64,000 bases of DNA. It comes from Bacteroidia bacterium (GTDB lineage Bacteria > Bacteroidota > Bacteroidia > UKL13-3). The position numbers were made by a program, and so were the translations under genes. The notes below the pieces were generated by a model. It was not told where the DNA came from and did not search any database. It saw only the letters and a list, made by a program, of their open reading frames with translations. The stretch covers positions 124,001-188,000 of the forward strand of contig JAGVLJ010000001.1 in NCBI GenBank assembly GCA_020049855.1, given 5' to 3'. Numbering within the stretch: the stretch's first letter is position 1; the number at the start of each line of letters is the position of its first letter. Shown one piece after another: positions 34,693 through 44,419 of this stretch.

Positions 34693-37563
34693 TTAAAACT
34701 GAAGGGCGAATCCAATCATAAAATGCCGTTGTTGTAAATAACGGGATGGGTCGTTGGGCGGAGTTCCTGATGAGCGCGGGTCGCGGGGATCATTGTAACG
34801 CGGGTCTCTCCACTCGGTAGGCACATCATCTCCTGTCTGGTATGCCTTGCCCGTTACCGGATTAATGATGGAGGAATTTTTATTGTTAAGGATATTGGTA
34901 ATTTCAATAGTCCAAGCGATTTTTACTTTATTAATGGTGTACCATTTTCTGAAATTCACATCTAGCCAAAACCAGTTTTTACCAATTTTGCTCCATTTTT
35001 TTGCCGGATCATTATCCAGCACCCATATCGGTCTTCCGGTAAAAGGTTCATATCCTTCAAGTTTATATGGGGTATACCTGCGTCCAGCACGCCACACATT
35101 TTCTATATAAAATGAGCAGTGGTTAAACCATTTTTGCCTAAATAATCCCTCTTTTAAATCAAGTTTAAAAAGCGCATTGCCTTTAATATCAAAACGAGTA
35201 TCCCACGGCATATAAAACTCTCGAGTATCCTCGGCAGCTCCGGTATTCAGCAACTCTTTTAATGTTTCGGAAGCAGAAGCACTTTGTCCGGTAGCTACCA
35301 TATAGGTGGCCGATGCCTGACCGATAAACCATTTTTTTATTCGATGCATATAACTTAGCTCTATTCCTCTTTTGCGTGAGTAATCCGAATTAATAGCCAT
35401 GGTTCGTTGCACTTCGCGCCCGGTAATATCCTTTACTAAAATAGGTACACGCAAAATAAAATCGTAGTTATCTACCCAAAAGGTCGAGAAGCTGATAGCA
35501 TCGTTTGCTGTTAGTTGGGAGCGATAACCCAATTCGTACGAAATGGCTACCTCAGGATTAAGGTTCGGGTTTCCTAATACTGAAGCCGTTGAACGATCGG
35601 TGTAAAGTGGATTTAATCCGGCATATATAAAAGAAGGATGGGGCATTTTGGTGGTATGACCGTAGTTGAAAAACAACATTTGATTTTCCTTAATCGGAAA
35701 ACTTGCCGAAACCCGTGGTAAGAACCTGAACTTATGCCGTATCCCAAATACATTTATTGTGCTATTTTTATACTCTTGTCTTATTTCGTCCCTAATGGGC
35801 GAACGGGGATCATTCACGGCCTCATCAACAAATCGACCTGAAGCCCAGTATTCAAATCGGCCACCTACATTGGCTATCAAGCCCCGGTATTTAATCTGAT
35901 CGGTCACAAACACGGCTCCTTTCTGTGGTTTTACTTTCCACAGGTCGCTGTAATCTCCAAGCCGGAAGGATTGTGAATATGTCCCATTGGGCAATGGAAT
36001 GGGGGCTCCTACCCACGGTCGTTTTATATCTATCCATTGCATATCCTGCTGTACATGCTCTATTCCAAAAACAAGTTTATTGAAGGTGTTTCTCGAGTAA
36101 AGAGTTCCGGTTAGGTTTAAGGTATATTCTTCCACATAGTGATCGTGCCACAGCGTTGCTATACCACCGTTATTATAAAAACCCATTGGTGCATTCACAA
36201 AAACAGCACTATCGTTGGGATTAAACGGAACCACCGGAAAGGTTACAATGGAGTTAGGGTCAAATTCAGAACTAACGTTTTTAGGTCTCCATGAGCGGCC
36301 ATTCGCATCGGTACGTTGTTTAACAAAAAAACGCGATAGCTTGGCTTTAAATGAAAATCGTTTATTTACATATTGAGTGTAGGTAAAAGCAATCAAATAC
36401 CCACTATTAGTATAGGTATTGGCATTGTCCATTTGTTGACTGAATAAAAAGGGATAACCCGGTAAGTAAGGAACATCATTTCCGGTAATGCGCAGGTTGT
36501 TCATGTCCTGATTGATAGAAATGGTTCGGATATAAGAAAAAGATAAACGCTTTGATTCGCTCAGTTCATAATTAAGGTTGAGAGTAGATGACCATCTGTT
36601 GTCTTGAAAAGGAGCAAAAAATTCGGGATTTTTAAAAATGGAAGAATGTAATTGATTGGCCGGATTTTTATAATAATCATCCGTTAAATAAACGCGACTG
36701 GTATAGTAGTATTTAAGTTTATTTTTGAACACTTGCCGCATTAACGGACCTCCGACACCTATTTCAAAAACATGGGTATTAAATGATGATTTCCAACGGC
36801 TGTTAAATCCAAGGTTATCGGTTTTATACAAAAACGAAAATTCTTGTTTATCTCCACCTGTTCTTGTTCGGGCATTAATAACACCAGAAGTAGCATTGCC
36901 AAACTCAGCACCTATTCCTCCGGTAAACACATCAATGGTAGAAAGTGAATTACTCCCTAAATCGAGCCCAAAACCTGTACCCGAAAGAGGATCCTGCACC
37001 GACACACCATCTACGTAAAAACCCGTTTCATAAGTTCGGCCTCCTCTGATATTTACTCCCGATGGGGTATTAACTACTCCGGGTTGCGAATTGATAATTT
37101 GCTGTAACTGACGAACAGGTGCCGATTCAATTTGCTCCTGCTGAATGGTACTTCCGCTTTGCGGTTTTTCAATATCAATAATGGGGCGCTCTCCTATAAC
37201 AACCACATTTTGATCGAGCATAATAGAAGAAGCACCCATTTGTATATTAAGCGTGGTGGTTTCTCCGGCTTTTACCTTTACTGCGGTTACTATAATTTTT
37301 TCATATCCAATAAAACTGAACTCAATTGTATATTCACCCGAGGGAACATTTTTAAGCACATACCTTCCGTTTAGGTCGGTTTGTACCATCAACTTAGTGC
37401 CTTTTATTACTACGTTTACTGCCGGAATTTCTGATTTGTCTTTTTTGTCAGTTACTATTCCGGTTACTATTCCGCTTTTATCTTGTGCAAAAGCATAAAT
37501 AGAACCCAATTGAATTGCGGTAAAAACAAGAATAAAGAAGATTCGGGAAAAGAAAAAGATCAC
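34693..37563 (-). CDS. TonB-dependent outer-membrane receptor with CarboxypepD-reg domain
   Basis: This 956-residue protein has a signal peptide (to about residue 26, IYAFAQ). The CarboxypepD-regulatory-like domain (about 30-115) carries GIVTDKKDKSEIPAVNVVIKG and the DLNGRYVLKNVPSGEYTIEF signature. The plug (about 125-235; SGVNIRGGRTYETGFYVDG) leads into a large barrel ending in Phe (MIGFALQF). It imports a substrate too large for porins using TonB energy. No SusD partner is adjacent, so it is not a normal SusCD pair and the substrate is unknown. The start is GTG 37563. It is followed on the same strand, after 139 bases, by the Calx-beta gene with its own promoter-like element. Confidence 0.92.
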   Translation of the reverse strand: MIFFFSRIFFILVFTAIQLGSIYAFAQDKSGIVTGIVTDKKDKSEIPAVNVVIKGTKLMVQTDLNGRYVLKNVPSGEYTIEFSFIGYEKIIVTAVKVKAGETTTLNIQMGASSIMLDQNVVVIGERPIIDIEKPQSGSTIQQEQIESAPVRQLQQIINSQPGVVNTPSGVNIRGGRTYETGFYVDGVSVQDPLSGTGFGLDLGSNSLSTIDVFTGGIGAEFGNATSGVINARTRTGGDKQEFSFLYKTDNLGFNSRWKSSFNTHVFEIGVGGPLMRQVFKNKLKYYYTSRVYLTDDYYKNPANQLHSSIFKNPEFFAPFQDNRWSSTLNLNYELSESKRLSFSYIRTISINQDMNNLRITGNDVPYLPGYPFLFSQQMDNANTYTNSGYLIAFTYTQYVNKRFSFKAKLSRFFVKQRTDANGRSWRPKNVSSEFDPNSIVTFPVVPFNPNDSAVFVNAPMGFYNNGGIATLWHDHYVEEYTLNLTGTLYSRNTFNKLVFGIEHVQQDMQWIDIKRPWVGAPIPLPNGTYSQSFRLGDYSDLWKVKPQKGAVFVTDQIKYRGLIANVGGRFEYWASGRFVDEAVNDPRSPIRDEIRQEYKNSTINVFGIRHKFRFLPRVSASFPIKENQMLFFNYGHTTKMPHPSFIYAGLNPLYTDRSTASVLGNPNLNPEVAISYELGYRSQLTANDAISFSTFWVDNYDFILRVPILVKDITGREVQRTMAINSDYSRKRGIELSYMHRIKKWFIGQASATYMVATGQSASASETLKELLNTGAAEDTREFYMPWDTRFDIKGNALFKLDLKEGLFRQKWFNHCSFYIENVWRAGRRYTPYKLEGYEPFTGRPIWVLDNDPAKKWSKIGKNWFWLDVNFRKWYTINKVKIAWTIEITNILNNKNSSIINPVTGKAYQTGDDVPTEWRDPRYNDPRDPRSSGTPPNDPSRYLQQRHFMIGFALQF

Positions 37564-37618
37564 GCCACTAAAATACAGCGTGTATTCCTGATTGTAAATT
37601 TAATTTATTCTTAAATTT

Positions 37619-38308
37619 TCACAAGGCGGCTGCAATAGTGGCTACACTTACCTTACATAAATTATTCTGATTAAGTGTATTTACGCAAGCCTCCAGTGTT
37701 GATCCCGTAGTTACCACATCATCAACCAGCAATATATGTTTTCCGGCAATTCTTTCGGGATGGCTTACTGCAAACACCTCTTTGGTATTGAGGTAGCGGG
37801 AAAACCTGCTTTTTTTGGTTTGGGTCTCTGTGGCCGTTTCCCTTCGTAAACTAACGGTATTTATCTCTCGTTTTAAACCAGAAGCCAAACCACTGGCAAA
37901 CAATTCACTTTGATTATAACCCCTTAGTTTTTGTTTGGTTTTATGCAACGGTACGGGTATTATCACGTCTATTGGAGCAAAGCAACTTTCTTGCTTCAGT
38001 TGAAAAGCATAAAGTTGACCTAAGTGTTCTCCAATTTCAGGACAATTAGTATATTTTAGCTGATGTAGCAACTGTTGTACCCGACCTCCTTTGCGGAAAT
38101 GCAAAAAGGCCGCGGCAAACAGAATATTGGTTCTACCCCAGAATAATTTGTACACCGGATTATCGGGACTGGTGTGGTAGCCGGTATGAGGTAAATGGTA
38201 GTGACAATAAGTGCAAATAATCTGTTCGTTTTTAAGCAGGGGTTTACCACAGGCTTTGCACAGGGAAGGATAAAACAGATTGAGAAAATCAGATAGCATA
38301 AAAGGCAA
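37619..38308 (-). CDS. ComF family phosphoribosyltransferase-like protein
   Basis: This 229-residue protein has an N-terminal four-cysteine zinc motif (CKACGKP ... CTYC, about 17-36) and a C-terminal PRPP-binding motif ILLVDDVVTTGSTLEAC (about 192-208). These are the two marks of ComF. ComF proteins are needed for DNA uptake during competence in several bacteria. No other competence genes are near. The start is ATG 38308. It is divergent from the type B sorting-domain protein. Confidence 0.92.
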   Translation of the reverse strand: MPFMLSDFLNLFYPSLCKACGKPLLKNEQIICTYCHYHLPHTGYHTSPDNPVYKLFWGRTNILFAAAFLHFRKGGRVQQLLHQLKYTNCPEIGEHLGQLYAFQLKQESCFAPIDVIIPVPLHKTKQKLRGYNQSELFASGLASGLKREINTVSLRRETATETQTKKSRFSRYLNTKEVFAVSHPERIAGKHILLVDDVVTTGSTLEACVNTLNQNNLCKVSVATIAAAL

Positions 38309-38425
38309 TTTGGTCTTTTTAAAATCAAAATAAATAAATAAACTTCTGATTTAGAAACTTACTTCAATAAAAATTAATTGTTATCAAATTAAAACACTAA
38401 CTTGTACAATCATTTGCACCCTAAA

Positions 38426-41400
38426 ATGAAAAAGGTTTATGCGCTATTTTTGGCTTTATTAAATCTTGTTTGGTTAAATCCAGTAAAAGCAACACATATT
38501 GCAGGCAGTGATATGGAGTTTCAGTGCATGGGTAGCGATAGTTTTAAAATTACCTTTCGAATCTATCGGGATTGTTCACCGGGAAATGCAGCTCTGGGAA
38601 GTTCCATTCCGGTAAGTTTTACCCCGGTTTCTTGTAACCTGTCGCCAGTAACCACCAATTTTAACAGGGTAGGAGTTACTCCCATTCGTTTTAAATGTAA
38701 TGGCCTGGATTGGGCTAGCATTTGCGAAGGAGGAACCTTCCCGTTTGGAATCGAAGAGCACGTATTTACTCAAACGGTTTACCTTAAACAGCTTTTTCCC
38801 AGTATTGACTCTACCTGTTGCCTCATTAAAGTGGGTTGGACAAGCTGCTGCCGTAACGGAGCCATCACCAATTTAGTTAATCCACTTATACAAGGCTTCA
38901 CCAACGAAGGCATAATAAACCGTTGCATCACCCCGTGCAATAGTTCTCCTCAATTTACCAATAAACCCATAGTGGCCATTTGTGCCGGACAACCCTATTG
39001 CTACAATATGGGAGTTGTGGATACCATTGATTTTGACTCACTGTCGTTTGATTTTGCTGACCCGCTAGGAACCGGAGGTGTATCGGTGTCTTTTGCAAAC
39101 GGATTAAGCAAAAACCAACCGCTAAATTATTTGGGATTCGGCTTTCCGAATCTTCCTTTCCCAAGCGGGTTGCATTTAGATCCTCAAAGTGGTGATTTAT
39201 GTTTTACCCCCATGGGACAACAGCAACCCGTTTTGGCAATTAAAATAACCGAATGGCGAAAAATTAATGGCCAATATGTGAAAATAGGAGAAACCCGAAG
39301 AGATGCCCAGTTTTATACTTGGCAGTGCCCTCCTAATAATCCTCCCGAAATTGAAGTGAACGGAAACAAATACGGTAGCTGGAAATTTGAAGTTTGTGCC
39401 GGCAGTTCGCTGTGCCTGTCCATAATTGCCCGTGATAAGGACAGTATTTCCCCGCTTATTGACACCACTACCCTAAGTTGGAATCGGGGTATTACGGGAG
39501 CAACATTTACCAACGTAAATGCATTACAAAAACTAATTCGAGAAGACGAAGCTATTTTTTGCTGGACTCCTGCCGATAACCAGGTAAGTTCTCTTCCATA
39601 CTACTTTACCACAACAGCCGAAGATATGGCTTGCCCGGCCGCCAACAGCACTAAAGCAATCGCCATTCTGGTACGTCCACGGCCAGTGGGTAATCATCGT
39701 GTTTTTCGAATCAGCTGCTCTAATTATGCCTTGCAAATGCAACTTACCAATGGGCAAAATGTTGATAGTTTCAAGGTGTCGTACCGATGGGAAGTATCTT
39801 CTTTAAATACCGGAGCATTTTCCATTTTGAATGCTAAGGTTTATTTAGGAAAAACAGCCGAACATACTTTTACCAATCAAGGAATATATGTTATCAGGGC
39901 AACCATGTCAACTCCACAGTGTTCCACATATTACTACGATACGGTGTATGTTGACCCTCCTCTTAAAGCTGTTGCCCCGGCTGATACGTTTGTATGTAAA
40001 GGCACTACCATCACCTTAACCGGAAGAGCACTAAACGGTGCAAAGCCCTATATGTTTCAGTGGGAAAACGACAGTATTAACACAACCTTGCAAATTACCC
40101 CCGATACTTCCGTAAAACATATTCTTGTTGTTACCGACTCGGCCGGCTGCAAAAGTTTTGATACCGTTGAAGTAAGTGTTAAACCCTTGCCTGTAATTCA
40201 GCTGGGGCCTGATAAACGCATTTGCAGTGGCGACAGCGTTCGGTTTGAATCAGGAAACAATAACGGAAATGGACTGTCTGCCTGTTTATGGCAAACTAAG
40301 GGGAAAAGTGAAAACAAATGCTATACCTACGCAAAAGATTCCGGACAACTAATCGTGTTTGTAACGGATAGCTTTTTTTGCAAACAATCGGATACCGTAA
40401 ATCTTTTTGTAAATTATCCTCTCAAACCACAACTGGGTATCGATGATTCCCTTTGTATTCTCGACACAATTACCCTCAAATCTACTTTCACTCATCAGAA
40501 ATATGAATGGACAAAAGCGGGAAACGACTCGATTATTTCTTCCGCATCATCTTTAATCGTTTCTCCTTCAATCCAAGGCGTTGTTACCTATGTTCTTAAA
40601 ACAGAAGAAACCTATATGCAGGTTTCATGTCCTCAATCCGATACGGTGAATATTGTAGTACTTCCGCTTCCGGTTATCAGCTTTTCAAACGACCTGATTA
40701 AAACCTGCATTGCGGGAAGTTGGATCGACTTTGATTTTAAACTCAACCCTAAACCTTCAGGTGGAGTATGGTGGTTCAATGATACGCTGCTTAATCGTTG
40801 CATAAATATCAATACATTTTCCGAGAATTATGGAAGGGCATTCGATTCATGCGTAGGAGCAGTAGAAAATGAAAAAATAACCTATTTCTACAAAGATCAA
40901 TTTGGTTGTAAAAATAATAAATCGGCTAAATTAACCTTGCAGGCAAGGCCATTGGTTTTTGCCGGATCTGACAGTTCATTTTGCAACAATGATAATCCCG
41001 TTTCCATCAACCCTTATCCAAACACGGGCATTGGTACTTTCTGGAGCCTTCTCCCGGACGATTCAATTCGTTGCGATTATTGCATAGAGTCTGTTGTACG
41101 AAATCATATTTTTTATCCAGCCAAAGCCAAACCCGGATTGATTCATTTTATTTATCGGGCAGTAGCTCAAAACGGTTGCAGCAATACCGATACCATGCTC
41201 TATGCAATTAAACCCGTTCCGGAAGTAAATGCCGGCTCTATGCAACCCATTTGCGAAAACCAACCCTTAGTGCAGCTAAAAACCATGGCAGGAATTACGC
41301 CTTCTGCAGGAAATTGGAGCGGTCCGGGAATAGATCAAACAAATCAAACTTTCGCTCCTAATGGAAACAATGTAGTAAAATACCCTGCCTTTAATATTCT

Positions 41401-42838
41401 CCGTTATTCTTTTACCAATTCAGTCGGATGTACCGCATCAGACACCCTTAAGGCAATAGTCTATCCGTTGCCTGTAGTTACGATAGTCGGGATGCCTCAA
41501 AAGGTGTGTGAAACCAGCCTCCCTATTTCCATTAACGGAAACCCTAAAGGCAATACCGGATTTTACTTTGTAAATCAAAACAAATTAGCATCCCCTATTT
41601 TTTCTCCGTCACGAAGCAGTCCTTTTGTGAAGGAAGGAAAAAATGAAATCATTTATACCTATAAAGACCCTGCCACCGGCTGCACTAATACCGATTCGGC
41701 AAATTTAATCATACAGTACATTCCGGAAATTAACGTAATACACGCCAATTCATTTTGTGAAGGAACTCCTTTCCCTATTAGTGCCTCCATGAGACGGGCA
41801 ACTAAATTAATATGGACTACAGATGGAGACGGACTATTCGGTACACAAAATATCTCGACAGATTCTGATGTAATTTATCAGGCAGGGGTGAACGAAACAT
41901 CCAACCTACAGGTACGTATTCATGTGCTAACAATTGATAGCGGAATGTGTGCAGCAGCGCGCAAAAGCATTGATTTAACAATTAATCCAAAACCTACAGG
42001 AGACTTTTCATCTGATAGAAAAGGTTGCGAACCGTTTCAGGTATTATTTAAAGGAAATTTCAATGGTGCGACTTCTTTTATATGGAACTTTGGAGATTCG
42101 GGTGTCTCTAAACCCGCTGCTCCTGCTTATCATATTGGCTATAGTAAAAACAACCCGCACCAATACCTTAATGACGGAATTTATTCGGTACAGGTGTTAT
42201 TACGTTCGGATAAAGGCTGCGAAACCATAGTTTCCAAGCCACAGTGGATTGAGGTGTTTAATACTCCTGTTGCCGCTTTCGCGAGTGATAAAGAATGGAC
42301 TACTGTGGCTTTACCCCGGTTTAGTTTCACAGATAAAAGCTCAGGTTTTTCGGCTTCCGACAAGTTAAAATATCTTTGGAACTTTGGTGACCTGCTCACT
42401 TCAGGAGATACTTCCGATTCTCCAAATCCTTCTTACATGTACTCCCCTGATACTGGAGCTTACCGCGTGACACTTACCATACGAACCGTTCACGGTTGTG
42501 AATCGGAAAGCGAGAAGATAGTAACCATCCGGCCTGATATCACTCTATCTGCTCCAACTGCTTTCAAACCAGGAAGTAATGAAAAAGGTAAACCACTTTG
42601 TTTAGAATGTCAGAATGATAAATTTTATATTGTAGTTGACGGGCAACGCACTTTCCATTTAACTGTTTTTAACCGTTGGGGCGAGAAGGTTTTTAGCACC
42701 AACAATCCGAATGAGGGCTGGGATGGAAAATTTAATAACCGCGAATGCCAGCAGGATGTGTATGCATGGGAGCTAACGCTTACCAGCTTTAATGGTTCAC
42801 CTTATAAGTATTCTGGAACCGTAACCCTTGTAAGGTAA
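38426..42838 (+). CDS. Giant PKD-containing protein with type B (CHU_C) T9SS sorting domain
   Basis: With ATG 38426 the protein has 1470 residues and a signal peptide (MKKVYALFLALLNLVWLNP, cleavage near VKATH). A TTG at 38402 only adds eight residues. The N-terminal part is Cys-rich (FQCMGSDSFKITFRIYRDC), followed by many Ig-like and PKD repeats. Two clear PKD motifs near the end are FIWNFGDSG and YLWNFGDL. The last ~95 residues (TAFKPGSN ... VFNRWGEKVF, WDGKFN, YKYSGTVTLVR) form the gliding-motility-associated CHU_C domain, a type B sorting signal. Type B proteins such as SprB are large surface adhesins. The next gene is convergent after eight bases. Confidence 0.92.
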   Translation: MKKVYALFLALLNLVWLNPVKATHIAGSDMEFQCMGSDSFKITFRIYRDCSPGNAALGSSIPVSFTPVSCNLSPVTTNFNRVGVTPIRFKCNGLDWASICEGGTFPFGIEEHVFTQTVYLKQLFPSIDSTCCLIKVGWTSCCRNGAITNLVNPLIQGFTNEGIINRCITPCNSSPQFTNKPIVAICAGQPYCYNMGVVDTIDFDSLSFDFADPLGTGGVSVSFANGLSKNQPLNYLGFGFPNLPFPSGLHLDPQSGDLCFTPMGQQQPVLAIKITEWRKINGQYVKIGETRRDAQFYTWQCPPNNPPEIEVNGNKYGSWKFEVCAGSSLCLSIIARDKDSISPLIDTTTLSWNRGITGATFTNVNALQKLIREDEAIFCWTPADNQVSSLPYYFTTTAEDMACPAANSTKAIAILVRPRPVGNHRVFRISCSNYALQMQLTNGQNVDSFKVSYRWEVSSLNTGAFSILNAKVYLGKTAEHTFTNQGIYVIRATMSTPQCSTYYYDTVYVDPPLKAVAPADTFVCKGTTITLTGRALNGAKPYMFQWENDSINTTLQITPDTSVKHILVVTDSAGCKSFDTVEVSVKPLPVIQLGPDKRICSGDSVRFESGNNNGNGLSACLWQTKGKSENKCYTYAKDSGQLIVFVTDSFFCKQSDTVNLFVNYPLKPQLGIDDSLCILDTITLKSTFTHQKYEWTKAGNDSIISSASSLIVSPSIQGVVTYVLKTEETYMQVSCPQSDTVNIVVLPLPVISFSNDLIKTCIAGSWIDFDFKLNPKPSGGVWWFNDTLLNRCININTFSENYGRAFDSCVGAVENEKITYFYKDQFGCKNNKSAKLTLQARPLVFAGSDSSFCNNDNPVSINPYPNTGIGTFWSLLPDDSIRCDYCIESVVRNHIFYPAKAKPGLIHFIYRAVAQNGCSNTDTMLYAIKPVPEVNAGSMQPICENQPLVQLKTMAGITPSAGNWSGPGIDQTNQTFAPNGNNVVKYPAFNILRYSFTNSVGCTASDTLKAIVYPLPVVTIVGMPQKVCETSLPISINGNPKGNTGFYFVNQNKLASPIFSPSRSSPFVKEGKNEIIYTYKDPATGCTNTDSANLIIQYIPEINVIHANSFCEGTPFPISASMRRATKLIWTTDGDGLFGTQNISTDSDVIYQAGVNETSNLQVRIHVLTIDSGMCAAARKSIDLTINPKPTGDFSSDRKGCEPFQVLFKGNFNGATSFIWNFGDSGVSKPAAPAYHIGYSKNNPHQYLNDGIYSVQVLLRSDKGCETIVSKPQWIEVFNTPVAAFASDKEWTTVALPRFSFTDKSSGFSASDKLKYLWNFGDLLTSGDTSDSPNPSYMYSPDTGAYRVTLTIRTVHGCESESEKIVTIRPDITLSAPTAFKPGSNEKGKPLCLECQNDKFYIVVDGQRTFHLTVFNRWGEKVFSTNNPNEGWDGKFNNRECQQDVYAWELTLTSFNGSPYKYSGTVTLVR

Positions 42839-42846
42839 TTGCTGGA

Positions 42847-43281
42847 TTAGTGTGCATAATTGGAGGGAGCTATTGCCGGTTTTATCACATTGCCCTTTAT
42901 CACAATTATTTTTACACCATCATTTTTTGCATTCGATTTTACAGCAATTCTTTTCATAAAAAAACCCGGCCTAAATTGTGAATCATAAGAAACCTTTATT
43001 TTCCCCGTTTCACCGGGAGAGATTGCTTCTTTTGTCCACTCTGGATTGGTACATCCGCATGTGGGAATAACATCGGTTATTATCAGGGGTTGGGTTCCGG
43101 CATTTTTAAACTGAAAAACCCCTTCGGCTTTTTCTCCCTCCCAAATTTCTCCAAAATCAAAGGTGTCAACTTCAAAAAGGATAACTGCTCCACGATTTTT
43201 TTTAAGCTTAGCCGTTTTGATGGTTTGTGCAAAAGCGACTGCGGTACCTAGTACAAAGAACAACACTATAACTCTTTTCAT
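42847..43281 (-). CDS. DUF1573 secreted protein (copy 3 of 3)
   Basis: This 144-residue protein has a signal peptide (to about residue 18, AVAFAQ). The DUF1573 domain has FDFGEIWEGEKAEGVFQFKN, then TCGCTNPEW and a KIKVSYDSQFRPGFFMK strand. This is an immunoglobulin-like (ASPM-SPD-2-Hydin type) fold of unknown function, common in Bacteroidota. Its stop is close to that of the adhesin on the other strand. The start is ATG 43281, nine bases after the stop of the second copy, so those two are co-transcribed. This copy is the most divergent of the three. Confidence 0.88.
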   Translation of the reverse strand: MKRVIVLFFVLGTAVAFAQTIKTAKLKKNRGAVILFEVDTFDFGEIWEGEKAEGVFQFKNAGTQPLIITDVIPTCGCTNPEWTKEAISPGETGKIKVSYDSQFRPGFFMKRIAVKSNAKNDGVKIIVIKGNVIKPAIAPSNYAH

Positions 43282-43289
43282 TAGCGGTA

Positions 43290-43724
43290 TCAGTGTTGTG
43301 GTATTTCCATTTTTTGTTTAGGCTGCGTAGGCATTTGTACGATTCCTTTAATGATTAGTATACCTGGAGGCCCAGAAACATTGGTGTAAACAAATACGGC
43401 TTTTGTAAAATCGCCAATTCGTCCTTTTGTATCGTATTCAACTCGTATTTTTCCGGTAGCTCCGGGTTTTATAGGCTCGGTTGGCCATTGAGGTGTAGTG
43501 CATCCGCACGACTTGTCGACCTTTACAATAATGAGCGGAGCATTGCCGGTGTTTTTAAATGTAAAAAAATGAACAGCGGGTTCACTTTCTTTAAGGCTTC
43601 CGAAATCAAATGTGTCTGATTCAAATTTAATCTGAGGCTTTAGGTTTATTGGGTTGGCTGGTTTTTGAGCGAAGGCACAAAAACCAATTACTACCGAAAA
43701 AACAAAACACAATCCTCTTCTCAT
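43290..43724 (-). CDS. DUF1573 secreted protein (copy 2 of 3)
   Basis: I place the start at ATG 43724, which gives 144 residues and a good signal peptide (MRRGLCFVFSVVIGFCAFAQ). The frame is open to a TTG at 43754, but that falls against the terminator at 43760-43787. The domain shows FDFGSLKESEPAVHFFTFKN, SCGCTTPQWP and IRVEYDTKGRIGDFTK. It is close in sequence to the first copy (43813-44256) in the CGCT region, so the three arose by tandem duplication. The function is unknown. Confidence 0.88.
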   Translation of the reverse strand: MRRGLCFVFSVVIGFCAFAQKPANPINLKPQIKFESDTFDFGSLKESEPAVHFFTFKNTGNAPLIIVKVDKSCGCTTPQWPTEPIKPGATGKIRVEYDTKGRIGDFTKAVFVYTNVSGPPGILIIKGIVQMPTQPKQKMEIPQH

Positions 43725-43759
43725 AACTGATTTAATTAAAATCCAAGCGTTCAAATAAA

Positions 43760-43787
43760 AAAGGCCTTCACATGATGGAAGGCCTTT
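43760..43787 (-). terminator. Terminator between DUF1573 copies 1 and 2
   Basis: AAAGGCCTTC (43760-43769) and GAAGGCCTTT (43778-43787) form a perfect 10-bp stem, followed on the minus strand by a run of T (TTTTTTATTT). It ends the first DUF1573 gene, so copies 2 and 3 probably use a separate promoter or read-through. Confidence 0.85.
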
Positions 43788-43812
43788 GAAATTTTGTTAA
43801 TGCACCGAGCTA

Positions 43813-44256
43813 TTAATGTTGCGGAACAACAACCGGTGATGCAGGCTGTTGATTTACCGGCTCCACATTTCCGGTAATGGTTAACATAACCATTGAAACC
43901 TTCGCGTTTGAGTTAACGGTAACCGTTTTGGTAAAGGCTCCCGGACGTCCTTGTGTATTATACACCACTTTAATTACGGCTGTTGCACCTGGTTTGATTG
44001 GTTCTTTTGGCCATTCAGGCGTAGTGCAGCCACATGAAGCAGAAACGTTGGTTAATATCAACGGCTCTTTTCCGGTATTTTTAAATTTGAAAAGATGGGT
44101 GGCAAGCTCCCCTTCTTTTACATTACCAAAGTCATATTTTTCTTCTTCAAACTTAATATCAGCCTGATTTTTGTTTTCAGGTTGAGGTTGTGTTTGTGCA
44201 TTTGCAGCAAAAGTGGCTACTAAAGCAAAAAATGTGTAAAGGATTAATTTTTTCAT
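43813..44256 (-). CDS. DUF1573 secreted protein (copy 1 of 3)
   Basis: This 147-residue protein has a signal peptide (MKKLILYTFFALVATFAANA), a Gln/Pro/Asn-rich linker, and a DUF1573 domain (YDFGNVKEGELATHLFKFKN; SCGCTTPEWPKEPIKPG). The C-terminus is QPASPVVVPQH. The start is ATG 44256. It is divergent from the E1 dehydrogenase gene. This is the first gene of the three-copy tandem and has its own terminator. The proteins are likely periplasmic or surface-exposed; no enzymatic residues are visible. Confidence 0.9.
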   Translation of the reverse strand: MKKLILYTFFALVATFAANAQTQPQPENKNQADIKFEEEKYDFGNVKEGELATHLFKFKNTGKEPLILTNVSASCGCTTPEWPKEPIKPGATAVIKVVYNTQGRPGAFTKTVTVNSNAKVSMVMLTITGNVEPVNQQPASPVVVPQH

Positions 44257-44390
44257 CTTTATTCGTATTCTTTTTGGGTGGTAAATTTACAATAACTATT
44301 CCAAATATTTTAGAATGTCAAATTTAACGCGGCTTTGAGGGAAAAAACAAGCATCCGCAAATTTCATTTTTTAGCATCGCCTTTGAGACT

Positions 44391-44398
44391 TATTTTTG
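44391..44398 (+). promoter_or_regulatory. Candidate -7 element for the E1 dehydrogenase gene
   Basis: TATTTTTG matches TAnnTTTG, 22 bases before ATG 44420. It overlaps a possible upstream TTG (44396), which argues that the ATG is the real start. Confidence 0.45.
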
Positions 44399-44419
44399 AA
44401 TTTTAAAATCCGCAACCGA

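Noticed and set aside
38402-38425. TTG start for the type B sorting-domain protein
   Set aside because: ATG 38426 begins a standard signal peptide; the extra eight residues are not signal-like.
38426-42838. SprB-like gliding adhesin
   Set aside because: The CHU_C tail is shared by many surface proteins; the N-terminus and repeats do not match SprB, and no gliding genes are in the window.
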